From Bryum argenteum (lineage: Eukaryota > Streptophyta > Bryopsida > Bryales > Bryaceae): a stretch of 64,000 nucleotides of DNA. Below are positions 1 through 9,937 of the stretch, one piece after another. How positions within the stretch are numbered: the first letter of the stretch is position 1; each line of letters begins with the position of its first letter. The notes under the pieces were generated by a model. It was not told where the DNA came from and did no database searches. It was given only the letters and a program-made list of their open reading frames with translations. The position numbers were made by a program, and so were the translations under genes. The stretch covers positions 13,923,495-13,987,494 of the forward strand of contig CM073328.1 of the NCBI GenBank assembly GCA_037043015.1. The letters are read 5' to 3'.

Positions 1-310
1 AAAAAGACGGAAAAATGTTTGGAGTAACAATTATCAAGTTGCCCTTGGCACCATTTAGACAATGCTTCTCATGTAGCGGCATAAAAAAGTGTTGTACAAA
101 CTTTGATTGTTACGATCTCACAAATGACAAACATCCAACGGTTGAAATTTCGACCAGTCCTTTGTATACAAGGTGGGTACAAGATCTTACGGTTCAAAGT
201 CTAAAACCAGAATAAAAAAGTTTCTTCATTTCTCCATTTCCCAACGAAGGTGAAAAATGGCAGTTTTTGGTTCTAGAGGTTGAGAAAACGCTTGGATTTT
301 TAGGGGTTAA
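1..310. mobile_element. Right part of a TTAA-flanked (piggyBac-like) MITE
   Basis: The right end reads ...TTTTTAGGGG followed by TTAA at 307-310. Its reverse complement (CCCCTAAAAATCCAAGCG) matches the ends of the similar elements at 14,484-14,743 and 20,879-21,140. The interior also shares wording with those copies, such as a 'ccaacggttgaaattt' stretch. The left end would lie off the window. No gene is supported here: the short open frames have no recognisable content. Confidence 0.4.
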
Positions 311-821
311 ACTACCCATGTGGACTTATCGTGAGGGCAGCTCACACATCTCGGGGTTGTGTTGGGGGTTGCTCTGCCTTAGCCCGTTTGTCTTAAACAA
401 CTCACGTATTAAGTCTCCTCTTGTGTCTCAATCTCCAATTCTCGCTTCGTCTTTTTGTATATCGTTGGGTTTCTACCGGTCGGCCAAAGAGAAAGCCTCG
501 AAAGAAGATTTTGCATGAAAGTCCTCAATAAACACAAACATTGATTCTTCTTTCTACCATTAAAACGTTTGAGATAGTAGGCGGCCTAAACTCTCAAGAT
601 AATATGGTCAACTGGCTTTACATATTCATTATCTTCCCTTGATAGAAGCCCATGATTTTACAAGGCCTTCTGCACTCAAATCATTGAGTGCGGTTTTAAT
701 TGAGTACTCAAAATCAAAAATAGGTTGAACAAGTACTCTATTCACATTGTACTTGAAATAGGCTAGAATTTTTTTATCCTATGAGACCAAAACAATCTCA
801 TTATTTCTATATCAAGCATGA
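311..821. other. Intergenic, no feature recognised
   Basis: AT-rich sequence between a MITE end and a SINE copy. Short open frames are present but have no recognisable motif. I see no convincing promoter, RNA gene or repeat. Confidence 0.4.
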
Positions 822-1073
822 CAAAAATCATAGAGTGGACTTCTCGCTCTGAGGGTGGACACTACAACTACGCTAGTTTCTAGTGCCTTGAAAATACTTG
901 ACATAGTATTCTCCCAAAGGGCTTTGAGGTACCCATACAACAAGGTCCAAGGACTCCTCAATATAGTTGGGTGGACTATAGTGCTCAGCAGCACGCCGAC
1001 ATGGGGAATAGAACCCACAACCTCCTCATTTGGGGCCATGAGCCCTAATCACCAAGCTAAGACTTGTGGTGCC
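822..1073 (-). mobile_element. tRNA-derived SINE, copy A (3'-truncated)
   Basis: Read on the minus strand this is a diverged copy of the full SINE at 28,813-29,178. It begins with GGCACCACAAG, then an A-box-like TTAGCTTGGTGATTAG and a B-box-like GGGTTCTATTCCCC, followed by the shared body ('agtccacccaact', 'ttggaccttgttgtatggg', 'aaactagcgtag', 'gtgtccaccctc'). Homology stops after about 250 bp, so the 3' tail with the TCTA repeat is missing. No target duplication could be seen. Confidence 0.7.
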
Positions 1074-1273
1074 TCATTGAACTTCCACTTAATATCTCTA
1101 ATTTCCAACAATGCCTATGTTGCCCTAACCAACTTTGTAACCACCAATAATTTCTCGTTATGAGTCACATGACATTTACTTTCAAAGTAAAAAGCATTTT
1201 ATTTTAAATACTCTTGATTTTATGAGTTGTATAAATATCTTGGAAAGTAATAGTTTAAGATTACAAAAATTCC

Positions 1274-1281
1274 TATAAATA
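1274..1281 (+). promoter_or_regulatory. Candidate TATA box for the MADS-domain gene
   Basis: TATAAATA lies about 480 bp upstream of the MADS start codon. A transcript starting ~30 bp downstream would have a leader of some 450 bp that includes the candidate 5'-UTR intron at 1648-1735. Position and sequence are suggestive only. Confidence 0.35.
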
Positions 1282-1647
1282 CAACGGATATGAGCGTCAA
1301 ACCTTCTTGACACAAACCTTTTTCAACAACAAGCCATCATGCCTCCATACTTGCCAAAATCTCCCCAAACAACCCTAATTCTAATAATGGAAAATTTTAC
1401 TTCTAAATCGTTTTATAAGATACATTATTAATATATATATATTGCTTTAATTTCTTCTTACACAGAGTGTAAGACTATAAGGTGCCCTACACTGCTCACT
1501 TTGTTGAGGTTTATGTATTTTCTTTCCTAAAAAGAGAACATAAGTCATAGCTTGTGTGTTTGATGTATATCGATACTTGTCTTGAAAAAAATCACTTCTA
1601 ATAAAATCATTCTTTCGATATTTTTATGCAATGCTTTTTCTGTTTTG

Positions 1648-1735
1648 GTAAGTATGCTCTTTTGTTCCTTGATGGATTATTGTTTTTAGAAGAGGTTTAT
1701 TAATACAACTTGTTTATTTATTTTAGTTTTACCAG
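1648..1735 (+). other. Candidate 5'-UTR intron of the MADS-domain gene
   Basis: A consensus donor (G|GTAAGT at 1648) is followed by a T-rich tract and acceptors TTTTAG (1726) or ACCAG (1735), 21-30 bp before the ATG. This is a splice-signal reading only; an RNA read across it would settle it. Confidence 0.4.
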
Positions 1736-1756
1736 GAAAAAATTAGCTTCTTCAAG

Positions 1757-2806
1757 ATGGGTCGCAATAGAATTGAAATCAAGCGTTTGGAGAACCCTTC
1801 CCACATCAAGTCCACTTTCAAGCAACGTATCAAGGGAGTTTTGAACAAGGCTCAAGAATTAGCAACGTTGTGTTCAGCTCAAGTAGCTCTTGTAATCATC
1901 TCAAAAGATGATGAATATGTTGGTGAATCTCATAACGGTACCATGAATGAAATTGTTCTAAGATATATGCGTCACAAACAAAACCAAGGTCGACTCATTA
2001 GAGTTGGTAGTAACGTAGGAGATGGAAATCAACGAGTGATGAATCCTCCTCCTGGACCAAACTCGTATGGTCATCATGGACACTATCATACGGAGAATCA
2101 ACCACATGGGTACAATTTACCGTTGGGTTCTAATGGAAATGGATTTCAATCGCATATGGGTCCTCCTCCACCGTCAACTTTCATTCCTGCTGAGAGAAGA
2201 GAGCAACAACCATATGAAGGTGGTGATAATCGTCAACCATATGGTAACTTTCCTATACCAAGTTTGCATACTAATAATATTCCAGCATATGGTGATCACT
2301 CTACTTTTTATGAGAGAGGATATGAGGGACCTCTTGTGTCGAACCCAAACCCTAATTTAGGGTTTATGGACCTTGTCAATGGTCATGTTCATGGGAACTT
2401 TTCAAATGGAATGAATAATGGTCAACATGGGAACTTTCAATTAAATCACAATAGTGGCTATGCACCAGAAAACAATAACGAAACGAGGTTTCAAGAACAA
2501 GGTGAACATTCTCGTAATGAGGATGAAGTGGTTCATGAAAATACTCAAGATGAAAATAAAGTTGATTGTAATACTCAAGATCAAAATAAAGTTGATGGTA
2601 TGCAAGAACACCAACCACAATTGGCAATTAGTGAAGAAGACATTCTTGGTTTTGATGAAATTATATCCGATCACTTCTTTAATGAACCGGGACCTACACT
2701 TGGAGTCCCATATTCAATTGATGACCTATTAGTGCATCGTGAACCAACGGTAAATTCTGAACCTATGCCAAGTCATGAACCATCGCCAAATCACAAACCC
2801 AAATGA
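1757..2806 (+). CDS. Divergent MADS-domain transcription factor, no K-domain
   Basis: A 349-residue intronless frame opens with a MADS domain (residues ~1-57): MGRNRIEIKRLENP, then KAQELATLCSAQVALVIIS. MADS proteins bind CArG-box DNA as dimers in the nucleus. The family core SKRR-G-LLKKA is altered: positions 22-32 read KQRIKGVLNKA, so two usually conserved basic residues have become Q and I and one Lys is Asn. No leucine-rich K-domain follows. The remainder is Asn/Gly/His/Pro-rich low-complexity sequence to ~residue 240, then an acidic Q/N/E tract with two near-identical NTQD-NKVD repeats, a segment rich in I, F and D (SEEDILGFDEII, ~292-303), and a short tail repeating (E)P-x3-(E/N). The ATG is the first in frame after a candidate 5'-UTR intron. 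The lack of introns and K-domain resembles type I genes, although the N-terminal MGR-IEIKR wording is type II-like. It could be a functional divergent factor or an early pseudogene without stops. Confidence 0.8.
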   Translation: MGRNRIEIKRLENPSHIKSTFKQRIKGVLNKAQELATLCSAQVALVIISKDDEYVGESHNGTMNEIVLRYMRHKQNQGRLIRVGSNVGDGNQRVMNPPPGPNSYGHHGHYHTENQPHGYNLPLGSNGNGFQSHMGPPPPSTFIPAERREQQPYEGGDNRQPYGNFPIPSLHTNNIPAYGDHSTFYERGYEGPLVSNPNPNLGFMDLVNGHVHGNFSNGMNNGQHGNFQLNHNSGYAPENNNETRFQEQGEHSRNEDEVVHENTQDENKVDCNTQDQNKVDGMQEHQPQLAISEEDILGFDEIISDHFFNEPGPTLGVPYSIDDLLVHREPTVNSEPMPSHEPSPNHKPK

Positions 2807-3666
2807 TGAACTGAATCATAGATTGGTGTAGGAACAAAGGCGAATACATTTGCCGGACCTTAGCAAGAGTAGACCTTGGTGTTACATATGTATACTCTTT
2901 GAGGTAAAAAAATTTGTTCCTTTAAACATTAGATGTTGTAAAAGATTCATGATTATTTTCATTCCATCTTCGTGTCCTTTTCGTACCATGTAAAAACACT
3001 AATAAATTGTACGCACTTCCAGGTTGTACACCTTTTTCAATGTTCGTGATGCTTTTTAAAAGTAAGCTGACATGGTGCTTTAAAAGGAAGCTGACATGAT
3101 TGAAATTTTATCTGAGAGCTTAGAGCAAGGCGAATGTTGTACGCTATACACTCTTGCTAAGCGCTCTTTGGCACGACCTTCAACCCCCCGCTCTCTTGCC
3201 GAGAGTACATGCGACAAGAATCCGCTCACTGCATTCCTGGAAACCACTCACGACACTCAACCGTTTAACCCTATAGATTAACTTTCAGACCTTGGTTACC
3301 TGTGTTTACTCCACTTTGTCTCGCTGCGTCGATTAACTCTCTTGTCGTAGAAGCGATTAGCGTGGGCGACGGCGAAGGCGCACGTCGTTTTGTGGGAGAT
3401 AGTTGCATTGACTTGGTCGTAAGCGATTTAGCGTGAGAGAAGAACTCCCCGCAAATAGAAGAAATTTGACGAGACCGGGAGTGATTTGGCGAGACACGCG
3501 ATAATAACGTGAGTGATAGCGTGTGCATTGGGTCGCGTTTTTCCTCTCTCACCCTGCAACGGTACTTGCAGGGACCTGTTGCCGTGGCCATTGGCCTTGC
3601 TCTTACCGTTAAAGCACAAATGTCATACCTTAGTGTGGGCCACTCTATTTAGACCCACCTACAGTA
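2807..3666. other. 3' flank of the MADS gene and unassigned intergenic DNA
   Basis: After the MADS stop codon the sequence is AT-rich with possible 3'-UTR to about 3,010. From ~3,150 to 3,650 it becomes more GC-rich (many gcg/cgt steps) without a convincing coding frame. A short direct repeat (ctgacatg.. ..ttttaaaaggaagctgacatg, 3065-3100) is visible. Confidence 0.3.
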
Positions 3667-4612
3667 CTGTACAGTGGGGTACAGAAATAATTCGAACTGA
3701 ATTTGTAGGCAGTTTTTGAAAAAACTTCGAAATGTGCCTACATACTCAAAAATGATCGGAATTGCAATCCGTAAAGGGTGTTGGAACCACGTTAGAGTGT
3801 TTTACACTATCATGGCAAAAAATTGCTTCTTTTTTGTGCAATTGTTCAAAGAACTAAAACTCTACATGTTCCATCCACAATTGACCATTGTCGCTTTGTG
3901 CTTCAATTACAATGTTCATTTTCACTTGCAAAATTGATATGAATGCCATAATTTGTTCTTTAGATACTTGAGCTCATTGTTGAATGTTCAAAAATACTTG
4001 CTCCCTCTAAACTTTTGAGTTGGAGTAGTTTTGTGATAAATTTCCAATCAACACTTAAGGTGTGAAATTGAACTTTGATTTAAACTCGGCGAGAATGCTA
4101 AAAGAATTTGAGTTTGGCAATGAGCTTATGAAAGTAAGCACGCTAACTTTATCAAACCATCCTTTAAGTCCTTGTAGGATATTTCTAGTGGTGTGAATGG
4201 CTTCAGAAAGCTTTGAGAAAAATTGAATAGTCACAAGCACATTCTAAGACATTCCTCCTACCCAAGAAGAAAACAAGGAACATATCAATGATTCAATAAG
4301 CATGAGCTCAAGTATCTAAAGAACAACTTATGGCATTCATATCAATTTTGCAAGTGAAAATGAACATTGTAATTGAAGCACAAAGCGACAATGGTCAATT
4401 GTGGATGGAACATGTAGAGTTTTAGTTCTTTGAACAATTGCACAAAAAAGAAGCAATTTTTTGCCATGATAGTGTAAAACACTCTAACGTGGTTCCAACG
4501 CCCTTTACGGATTGCAATTCCGATTATTTTTGAGTATGTAGGCACATTTCGAAGTTTTTTCAAAAACTGCCTTCAAATTCAGTTCGAATTATTTCTGTAC
4601 CCCACTGTACAG
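3667..4612. mobile_element. Tc1/mariner-like fold-back element with ~311-bp inverted arms
   Basis: The ends are perfect inverted copies beginning CTGTACAGTGGGGTACAG. The two arms (3667-3977 and 4302-4612) pair almost base for base over about 311 bp around a 324-bp centre. The element is flanked by TA on both sides (3665-3666 and 4613-4614), as for Tc1/mariner-type insertions. Each arm carries the same 73-codon open frame pointing inward from its own end (3716-3937 + and 4342-4563 -), differing at only two residues. That is the expected result of arm symmetry, not evidence of a gene. No transposase is present, so this is a non-autonomous element. Confidence 0.8.
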
Positions 4613-4869
4613 TATCGGAGGTTTTCCTCTGTTCTCGCAGTCGGAGGCATTTTGCTATTGTCCGTGGCCAAATTTGTAAGGCGCACCATTCAATCATATT
4701 GGTCGGATTTTGGCTGCGAGAATTCTGCTAGAAAGAATCGCGTGACTCTCAGTGATCGCGAGATTCTGTGTAGAAATTAAGGATTGCACGTTTTAGGGAG
4801 AATTTCTTCCTCTCCGGGTTTTGCAAAGTCGATTGCTGATTGCTCCGGGGTTTGGATGCTCAACTCAAC

Positions 4870-5155
4870 ATGGAACATCTCGTGAAGAATCTGGAAATGC
4901 TTACCAGGTTTGAGTTCATTTTAACTACTTTACCGAATGAGAATTGCTTGATACTTGTTCGTTTCGTGCTATTTTTCTCGTGATATTTTTGATGTTTTCA
5001 TGGCTTCGTTTTCAGAATCTGGTCACCGCAGCAGCCACTGTCCTGGATGCGAAGGAGGCTGAGTACATGACACTGTTGAAATGGGAAACTATTGTGTGCA
5101 TGTGGGTAAAGAAGCATAGAGCTCTTTTGTTCTTTATTGGTACTGCTAAATTTTA
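4870..5155 (+). other. Possible short transcribed exons upstream of CMO
   Basis: An ATG at 4870 opens 38 nt to a donor (ACCAG|GTTTGAG, 4907), and an acceptor TTTTCAG ends at 5015. Spliced reading from the ATG stops after about 33 codons. The open frame 5016-5155 in the other phase (NLVTAAATVLDAKEAEYMTL...) looks helix-like but does not join in frame. This may be a leader exon pair of the downstream CMO gene or a remnant of another gene. I do not recognise a product. Confidence 0.2.
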
Positions 5156-5593
5156 GAGCACTCTCCATTGTCACACACAAACGGACCATTTTCAAGAAGA
5201 GGCTCAGGTGTCTTGCTCTTTCTCGGAAACTCAGTAGGATGCTGTACTGTAGTTGCAGACAAATGGTAAGAAGAGACCGGCAACCAAGCTCACTCACTCC
5301 AGCACTTAGGGTTGCAGAGACTTGCTTGCTTCAGTCCACAAATTCCTCAGTGTTGCGATCGTGAGCTTCTCCTCACCTTGAGTGTCGAAATGTTCATTTG
5401 AAAGGTTTCGACATCTGTAAGGAAATGTAGAGACATCAAAACAGATTCGTGATCAGCAGCTTCGATTTGAAGAATTCGGACCAATTTACGTAGAGAATCA
5501 TCGTTTCAAGCTCAGGTTAGAAAAGAAGGAGGAATTTCGGTAGCGATGGGAGCGCGAGTAGTGTCGAAGTGAGGAGGCTTGGTCTTGAGGGCG

Positions 5594-8500
5594 ATGGCGA
5601 TGGCGAGGGGGGAGAAGAAGAGTACGCAACGAATGAGTCACAGTATCAGAGTTGCTCCAGAGGAAGATTCTAAAGAGAAGCTTGTGCGTGAGTTTCAGCG
5701 ACATGTGGCCATCGAGGAAGCGTCGACGCCTCCCGCCGCGTGGTACACGGACTCTGCGTTTGCTGATCTCGAATTGCGTCGTGTTTTTGGTCGCGGGTGG
5801 CAAGCCGTTGGTAATGTTTTTTATTACTTTTTTCCCACTTTGTCGTAATTGCGAAACCCTAGCTTGGTTCAATTCCCGATCCTCCGGAAGGAATTGCGAG
5901 TTGAGTGCTTTGTTCAATTGAAAACGAGTGATCGGTGTTGAACGATCAGGAACCTTGATAAGCATTGAATCGCAAACCCTAGATTGGTACACTACCTGAT
6001 TCTAGTTCAAAAGGAAGAATACTTCACAATTTCGAGTGACTTGCTCAATCGGATACAAGTGCCGTTCGATCGTTTACGATTCTCGATTCTTTAAACCCTA
6101 GGGTCTGTATTTCAGTTGTATGTGATTCTGCCTCTGAAACGACAAAGAATCTACGGTTCTAAGTTATCGTTCAATCAATTACGAACGCTGTCAGATGATT
6201 ATTCATCACGATCCTCATCCAATTGCAATCCGTAGGGATCGCGAAATTTAATCTTGCCTTAACAAGCGAAGAATTCCCGATTGGTCGGGTCGTCAGGAAG
6301 TAGTATACATGATGCAATGTGGAGAATCAAAATTGACTTCTTGAGAGGAAGGTTTATGATTAACAGGGATTTTTTGAAATTGGAGGCTGAGTCTTCAAAG
6401 AAATGAGTTTCGAGGAAGGAATTATATAGGATACTGGATCTCTTTCTCTACAATGCAATTTTAAAAAAGTGCTGATTACTTCGTGAAGGGCATGTGAAGC
6501 AAGTGGAGAAGCCGGGAAGCTTTTTCACAGGCAGGTGGGCCCCCGAATGTCTGTTCAGAGATAATTATTCTCACATGATTTGATTTGTACATTCTCTGGC
6601 TTATGAAAGATTGGTGTGTCAGCGTGGGCAAGGTACGCTACGTGATTTGCAAGGATGAGAACGGGCAAATTCAAGCATTTCATAATGTCTGCCGACACCG
6701 TGCTGCGGCCGTGGCGTCCGGGTCCGGGTGCACCCATTCGTTTGTTTGTCCTTATCATGTAAGTCTTTTACAATGGAAGTCCCTAACATCACGCGTAAAA
6801 AAATATCTGCTAGCTCTTTCTAAAGTTGTAGGTTGTTGATATCTTTGTCATCTCAAATGGTTCTCTGAGTTAATGATTTTGTGGAGTTAGAATGAGCATA
6901 CTCAACCTATCACCTCAACACATGAACGCACTTTTGTAAGTTCACAATTTCACAGTAGAAGTTTGTCAGTCATAATCGTACACATCATGAGGATATAGAG
7001 TGTCATAAGAGAAGATCAAGACGACAGGGTAAGCGTTCGTAGCAGCTACCAAGGAGGATGGAGGAGGGGTAATGAGCCCCCTAGTTTTTTGATGTACAGA
7101 CATTAAATGCCAAGGAGTAGGCTTCCATGGGTAATTTGGGGTCGCAGACCTCAAATTTGAATTCAAAATTATCTAAACCGGCCTTGTGAGGTCCCCACGG
7201 ATTTTAGGGTGCCTCCTTGGTAGCTGCTACGAACCATTGCCCAAGACGACAGGCTTTTTTTTATCACAGTAAGAAAAGAGGAATTGTTGTGTTTGTTTAC
7301 TGACGTTTATTCATAACTGAATGTATGATGCATTGTTCTGGAAAAGTAGGGATGGACATATGGACTGGATGGACGGTTGCAGAAAGCCAATCGATTGGCA
7401 GGCATCCGCAACTTCTCACCTCGAGTAAGTTCAGCTCATCTTGCAGAATTATTTCTTCAGTAGGATGGTATCTTTCTACTGCACAACTTTGTGGAGGTTT
7501 AAGATACAAGTACCCCAATGCTGGTTCTTACATCTGAACTTCTTACTGGATCTTGACTAAATCTGATGGAGCACCCACTTACCATCTCCAATTTCTCAAT
7601 ATAGAGGAGCTGCTACTAGATGTTTGAGCTCAGGAGTTTAATGTAGTGCAGGAGAATGGATTAGTGCCTATCCGGGTAGGCACATGGGGTCCGTTTGTGC
7701 TCATCAGCTTGGCGGATACGAAAGGGGTCAGCACAACTGAAGAAGGCTGGTTAGGTTCAGCTGGGCCTCTTCTGACTTCTGCAGGAATAGATGACACATT
7801 GCAGCATGTGGCCACTCGTGAATATGTGATAGATTGTAACTGGAAGGTAATCAGATTACCTTTTTTGTTCCCAAATATAGTCCCTTTGCTTGTTCAAGTA
7901 ACTACTTTTATATCGAACACTTCAGAGAATTCTTACGGAGCACCCTCTAAATAGCACGAAAAGGAACACTTGAGCTCATATTGAACAAGCGTCAGCTAGT
8001 AAGGCCAATGAATCATCTGTAGGAGTATGTTACTGCTTGACATGGTATGATGATTCTGGTTTGAATGACTTTGAACTCAAAGAGGGTCAGATTATGGAAC
8101 TTATGGGTAGAAAGTGCAGACTATAAGCTATTGCGTGAGAAGTCTAGTGTCTTCATAGAGTGTGTCCTACCGCTTGGTAGCTTTTATATTGAGTGAATTT
8201 ATCTGATGAATCGAAATGCAGGTGTACTGTGATAATTATCTGGATGGTGGTTATCATGTACCTCATGCCCATGGCTCCCTTGCGGCGTGCCTTGACCTTC
8301 CCTCTTATTCTACAACTGTAAGCAACCGCCTCCTCTTTATTTACTGAAACAATCGTTTGTGATACTTTTCTTGTGAGATCATGCTTACCATTAAGATTGC
8401 GGCATTGAAGAGTTCTGAGTGGACTTTGTACAGTTGCTGGAGAGGGTCAGTGTTCAAAGTTGCCGAGCAGCCAAGGAAAGTAGGCCAGACGGCACATCCC

Positions 8501-9548
8501 GGGTTGGGAACACTGCGAATTATGCGTTTGTGTACCCAAATTTCATGATTAACAGGTTATCTTTCATTATTGACACGTTGTTGACGGAAGTGGTCATCCC
8601 AATCTCTCGAAAGTTAGCTCAGTATATTTTAGACATAGGTCAGTCAATACTACTTGCTGAGAGTGAATTCTGATAAAATTTTGCACACTAGGAGTTTGTA
8701 GACCACTGAGTGATAACAGGCAACACCCATGTTCTTTCAGACAGCAGTGACCATGTGAGAGTTACATGGATCAGTGTGGTATACGGGATTAAGCTCACTC
8801 TTGCAAAACAGAGGTGGGAAGTTTTCACTGTTAGCTTATTAGTATCCCTCACTGAGCATTTACTTGTGTGAAGGGAAACCGTTCGTTTTCAGTGGGACAT
8901 CGTGATTCACGAGGAATGCGCGATAAGGTAACCATGGGGTTCTGGTTGATAGGTATGGACCATGGATGGATACAAATCTGGTGCTCCCCATTTCACCGTC
9001 ACAGTGCCGCGTGGTATTCGATTGGTTTCTCGATTCCACTCTAGTGGTACACTCCTTTGTGCAATTTTTGATTGAGAACATCATCACCCACATTCTTGCT
9101 ATCATTGCAATCAAAATGAGTGTAGCACAATGCTCGTTTTCTTATTTTGAAATAATACTAGCTACTCAAGTATTACATACATATATTTGGAGGACATCAG
9201 TGTGGCACTTTTCAAAGTAAAGTAGATCAATCTATCACGTCTTATTATCTTGCTGTTTGTTACAGCATGACAAGAACTTCATCGAGAGCAGCATTGCAGA
9301 CAGTGAGATTGTGCAGGTAAACATCGAAAGTAGCACTTGTAGTCATAGCTGTTGTGACATGTCTTACTTTAGAATGATGGCTCATCGATCAATCTGAACC
9401 TCAAATGCAGAAGGAGGACATTACACTTTGCGAGGATGTGCAGAATGGACTTTTATCACCCGCTTACGATGTTGGGCGTTACGCCCCTCGTGTAGAGCAA
9501 GCCATGCACCATTTTCATTGTCTGCTTCATGACGATCTTTCTTCATGA
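5594..9548 (+). CDS. CMO: Choline monooxygenase-like Rieske non-heme iron oxygenase (10 exons)
   Basis: Plant CMO oxidises choline to betaine aldehyde, the first step of glycine betaine synthesis, using ferredoxin; the characterised enzymes are chloroplastic. Exons with GT-AG borders: 5594-5810, 6489-6534, 6623-6758, 7350-7424, 7634-7846, 8222-8317, 8434-8555, 8953-9046, 9266-9316, 9411-9548. They join in phase to 395 residues with no stop. The Rieske [2Fe-2S] motif is complete in exon 3 (CRH then CPYH, 16 residues apart). Exon 6 holds the mononuclear iron site (DNYLDGGYHVPHAH). Exon 10 ends with the family's HHFHCLLH tail. The start chosen is the first ATG of exon 1; ATG 5600 is an alternative. 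The N-terminus (MAMARGEKKSTQRMSHSIRVAPEE) is short and shows no clear long transit peptide, compared with ~440 residues in spinach CMO. Another ring-hydroxylating oxygenase of the same plant family is possible, so the substrate is inferred. Confidence 0.85.
7028..7241. mobile_element. MITE in CMO intron 3 (Mutator-like target duplication)
   Basis: Inverted ends of about 30 bp share TTCGTAGCAGCTACCAAGG (left from 7028, right ending 7241). They lie between direct repeats of CAAGACGACAGG (7017-7028 and 7242-7253). A 10-12-bp duplication with G-starting inverted ends suits a Mutator-like MITE. The element is ~214 bp, has no coding capacity and lies wholly inside an intron, so the CMO reading frame is untouched. 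Confidence 0.7.
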
Positions 9549-9937
9549 TTTCTGTCACCTGTTTTAGATGTACAATTTCCTGTACAGTCGTAGCTCTTGT
9601 ACAAATTCAGTTCAGTTTCTTAGGCAGTTTATGTCCCATTAAATTCGGCAAATTGCTTGTTTAGCTTACATATTACAACATGCCGTCAATTCTTGTTATT
9701 TAACTTCCCCTTTAGTGTACATTCTTTTTCTCATTTAATGAGCAGGCCATGTACCCAATTGTGGCGCACAATGTTGGTCAATTACAGGAAGATGGTCGGC
9801 TAACACTCTATCCGGACTACCCTACTAAGGAATTTGGGCCATCATCAGAAACGTTGATATTTCAAACAAGTCCCTCTAATCTGCAGGAGACTGAGTTCCA
9901 GGCTTTCTCAAGCAGAAGGCTTAGAAAACAAGTAGTG
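9549..9937. other. Convergent 3' region between CMO and RPN2-like genes
   Basis: The 389 bp between the two stop codons contain AT-rich 3'-UTR-like sequence. From 9749 a forward open frame runs on into the RPN2 C-terminal exon; inside RPN2 it is antisense. Its first ~60 codons match nothing I know. Confidence 0.4.

Noticed and set aside
3716-4563. Two 73-codon frames with the same protein on opposite strands
   Set aside because: They arise from the inverted arms of a mariner-type fold-back element and match no transposase.
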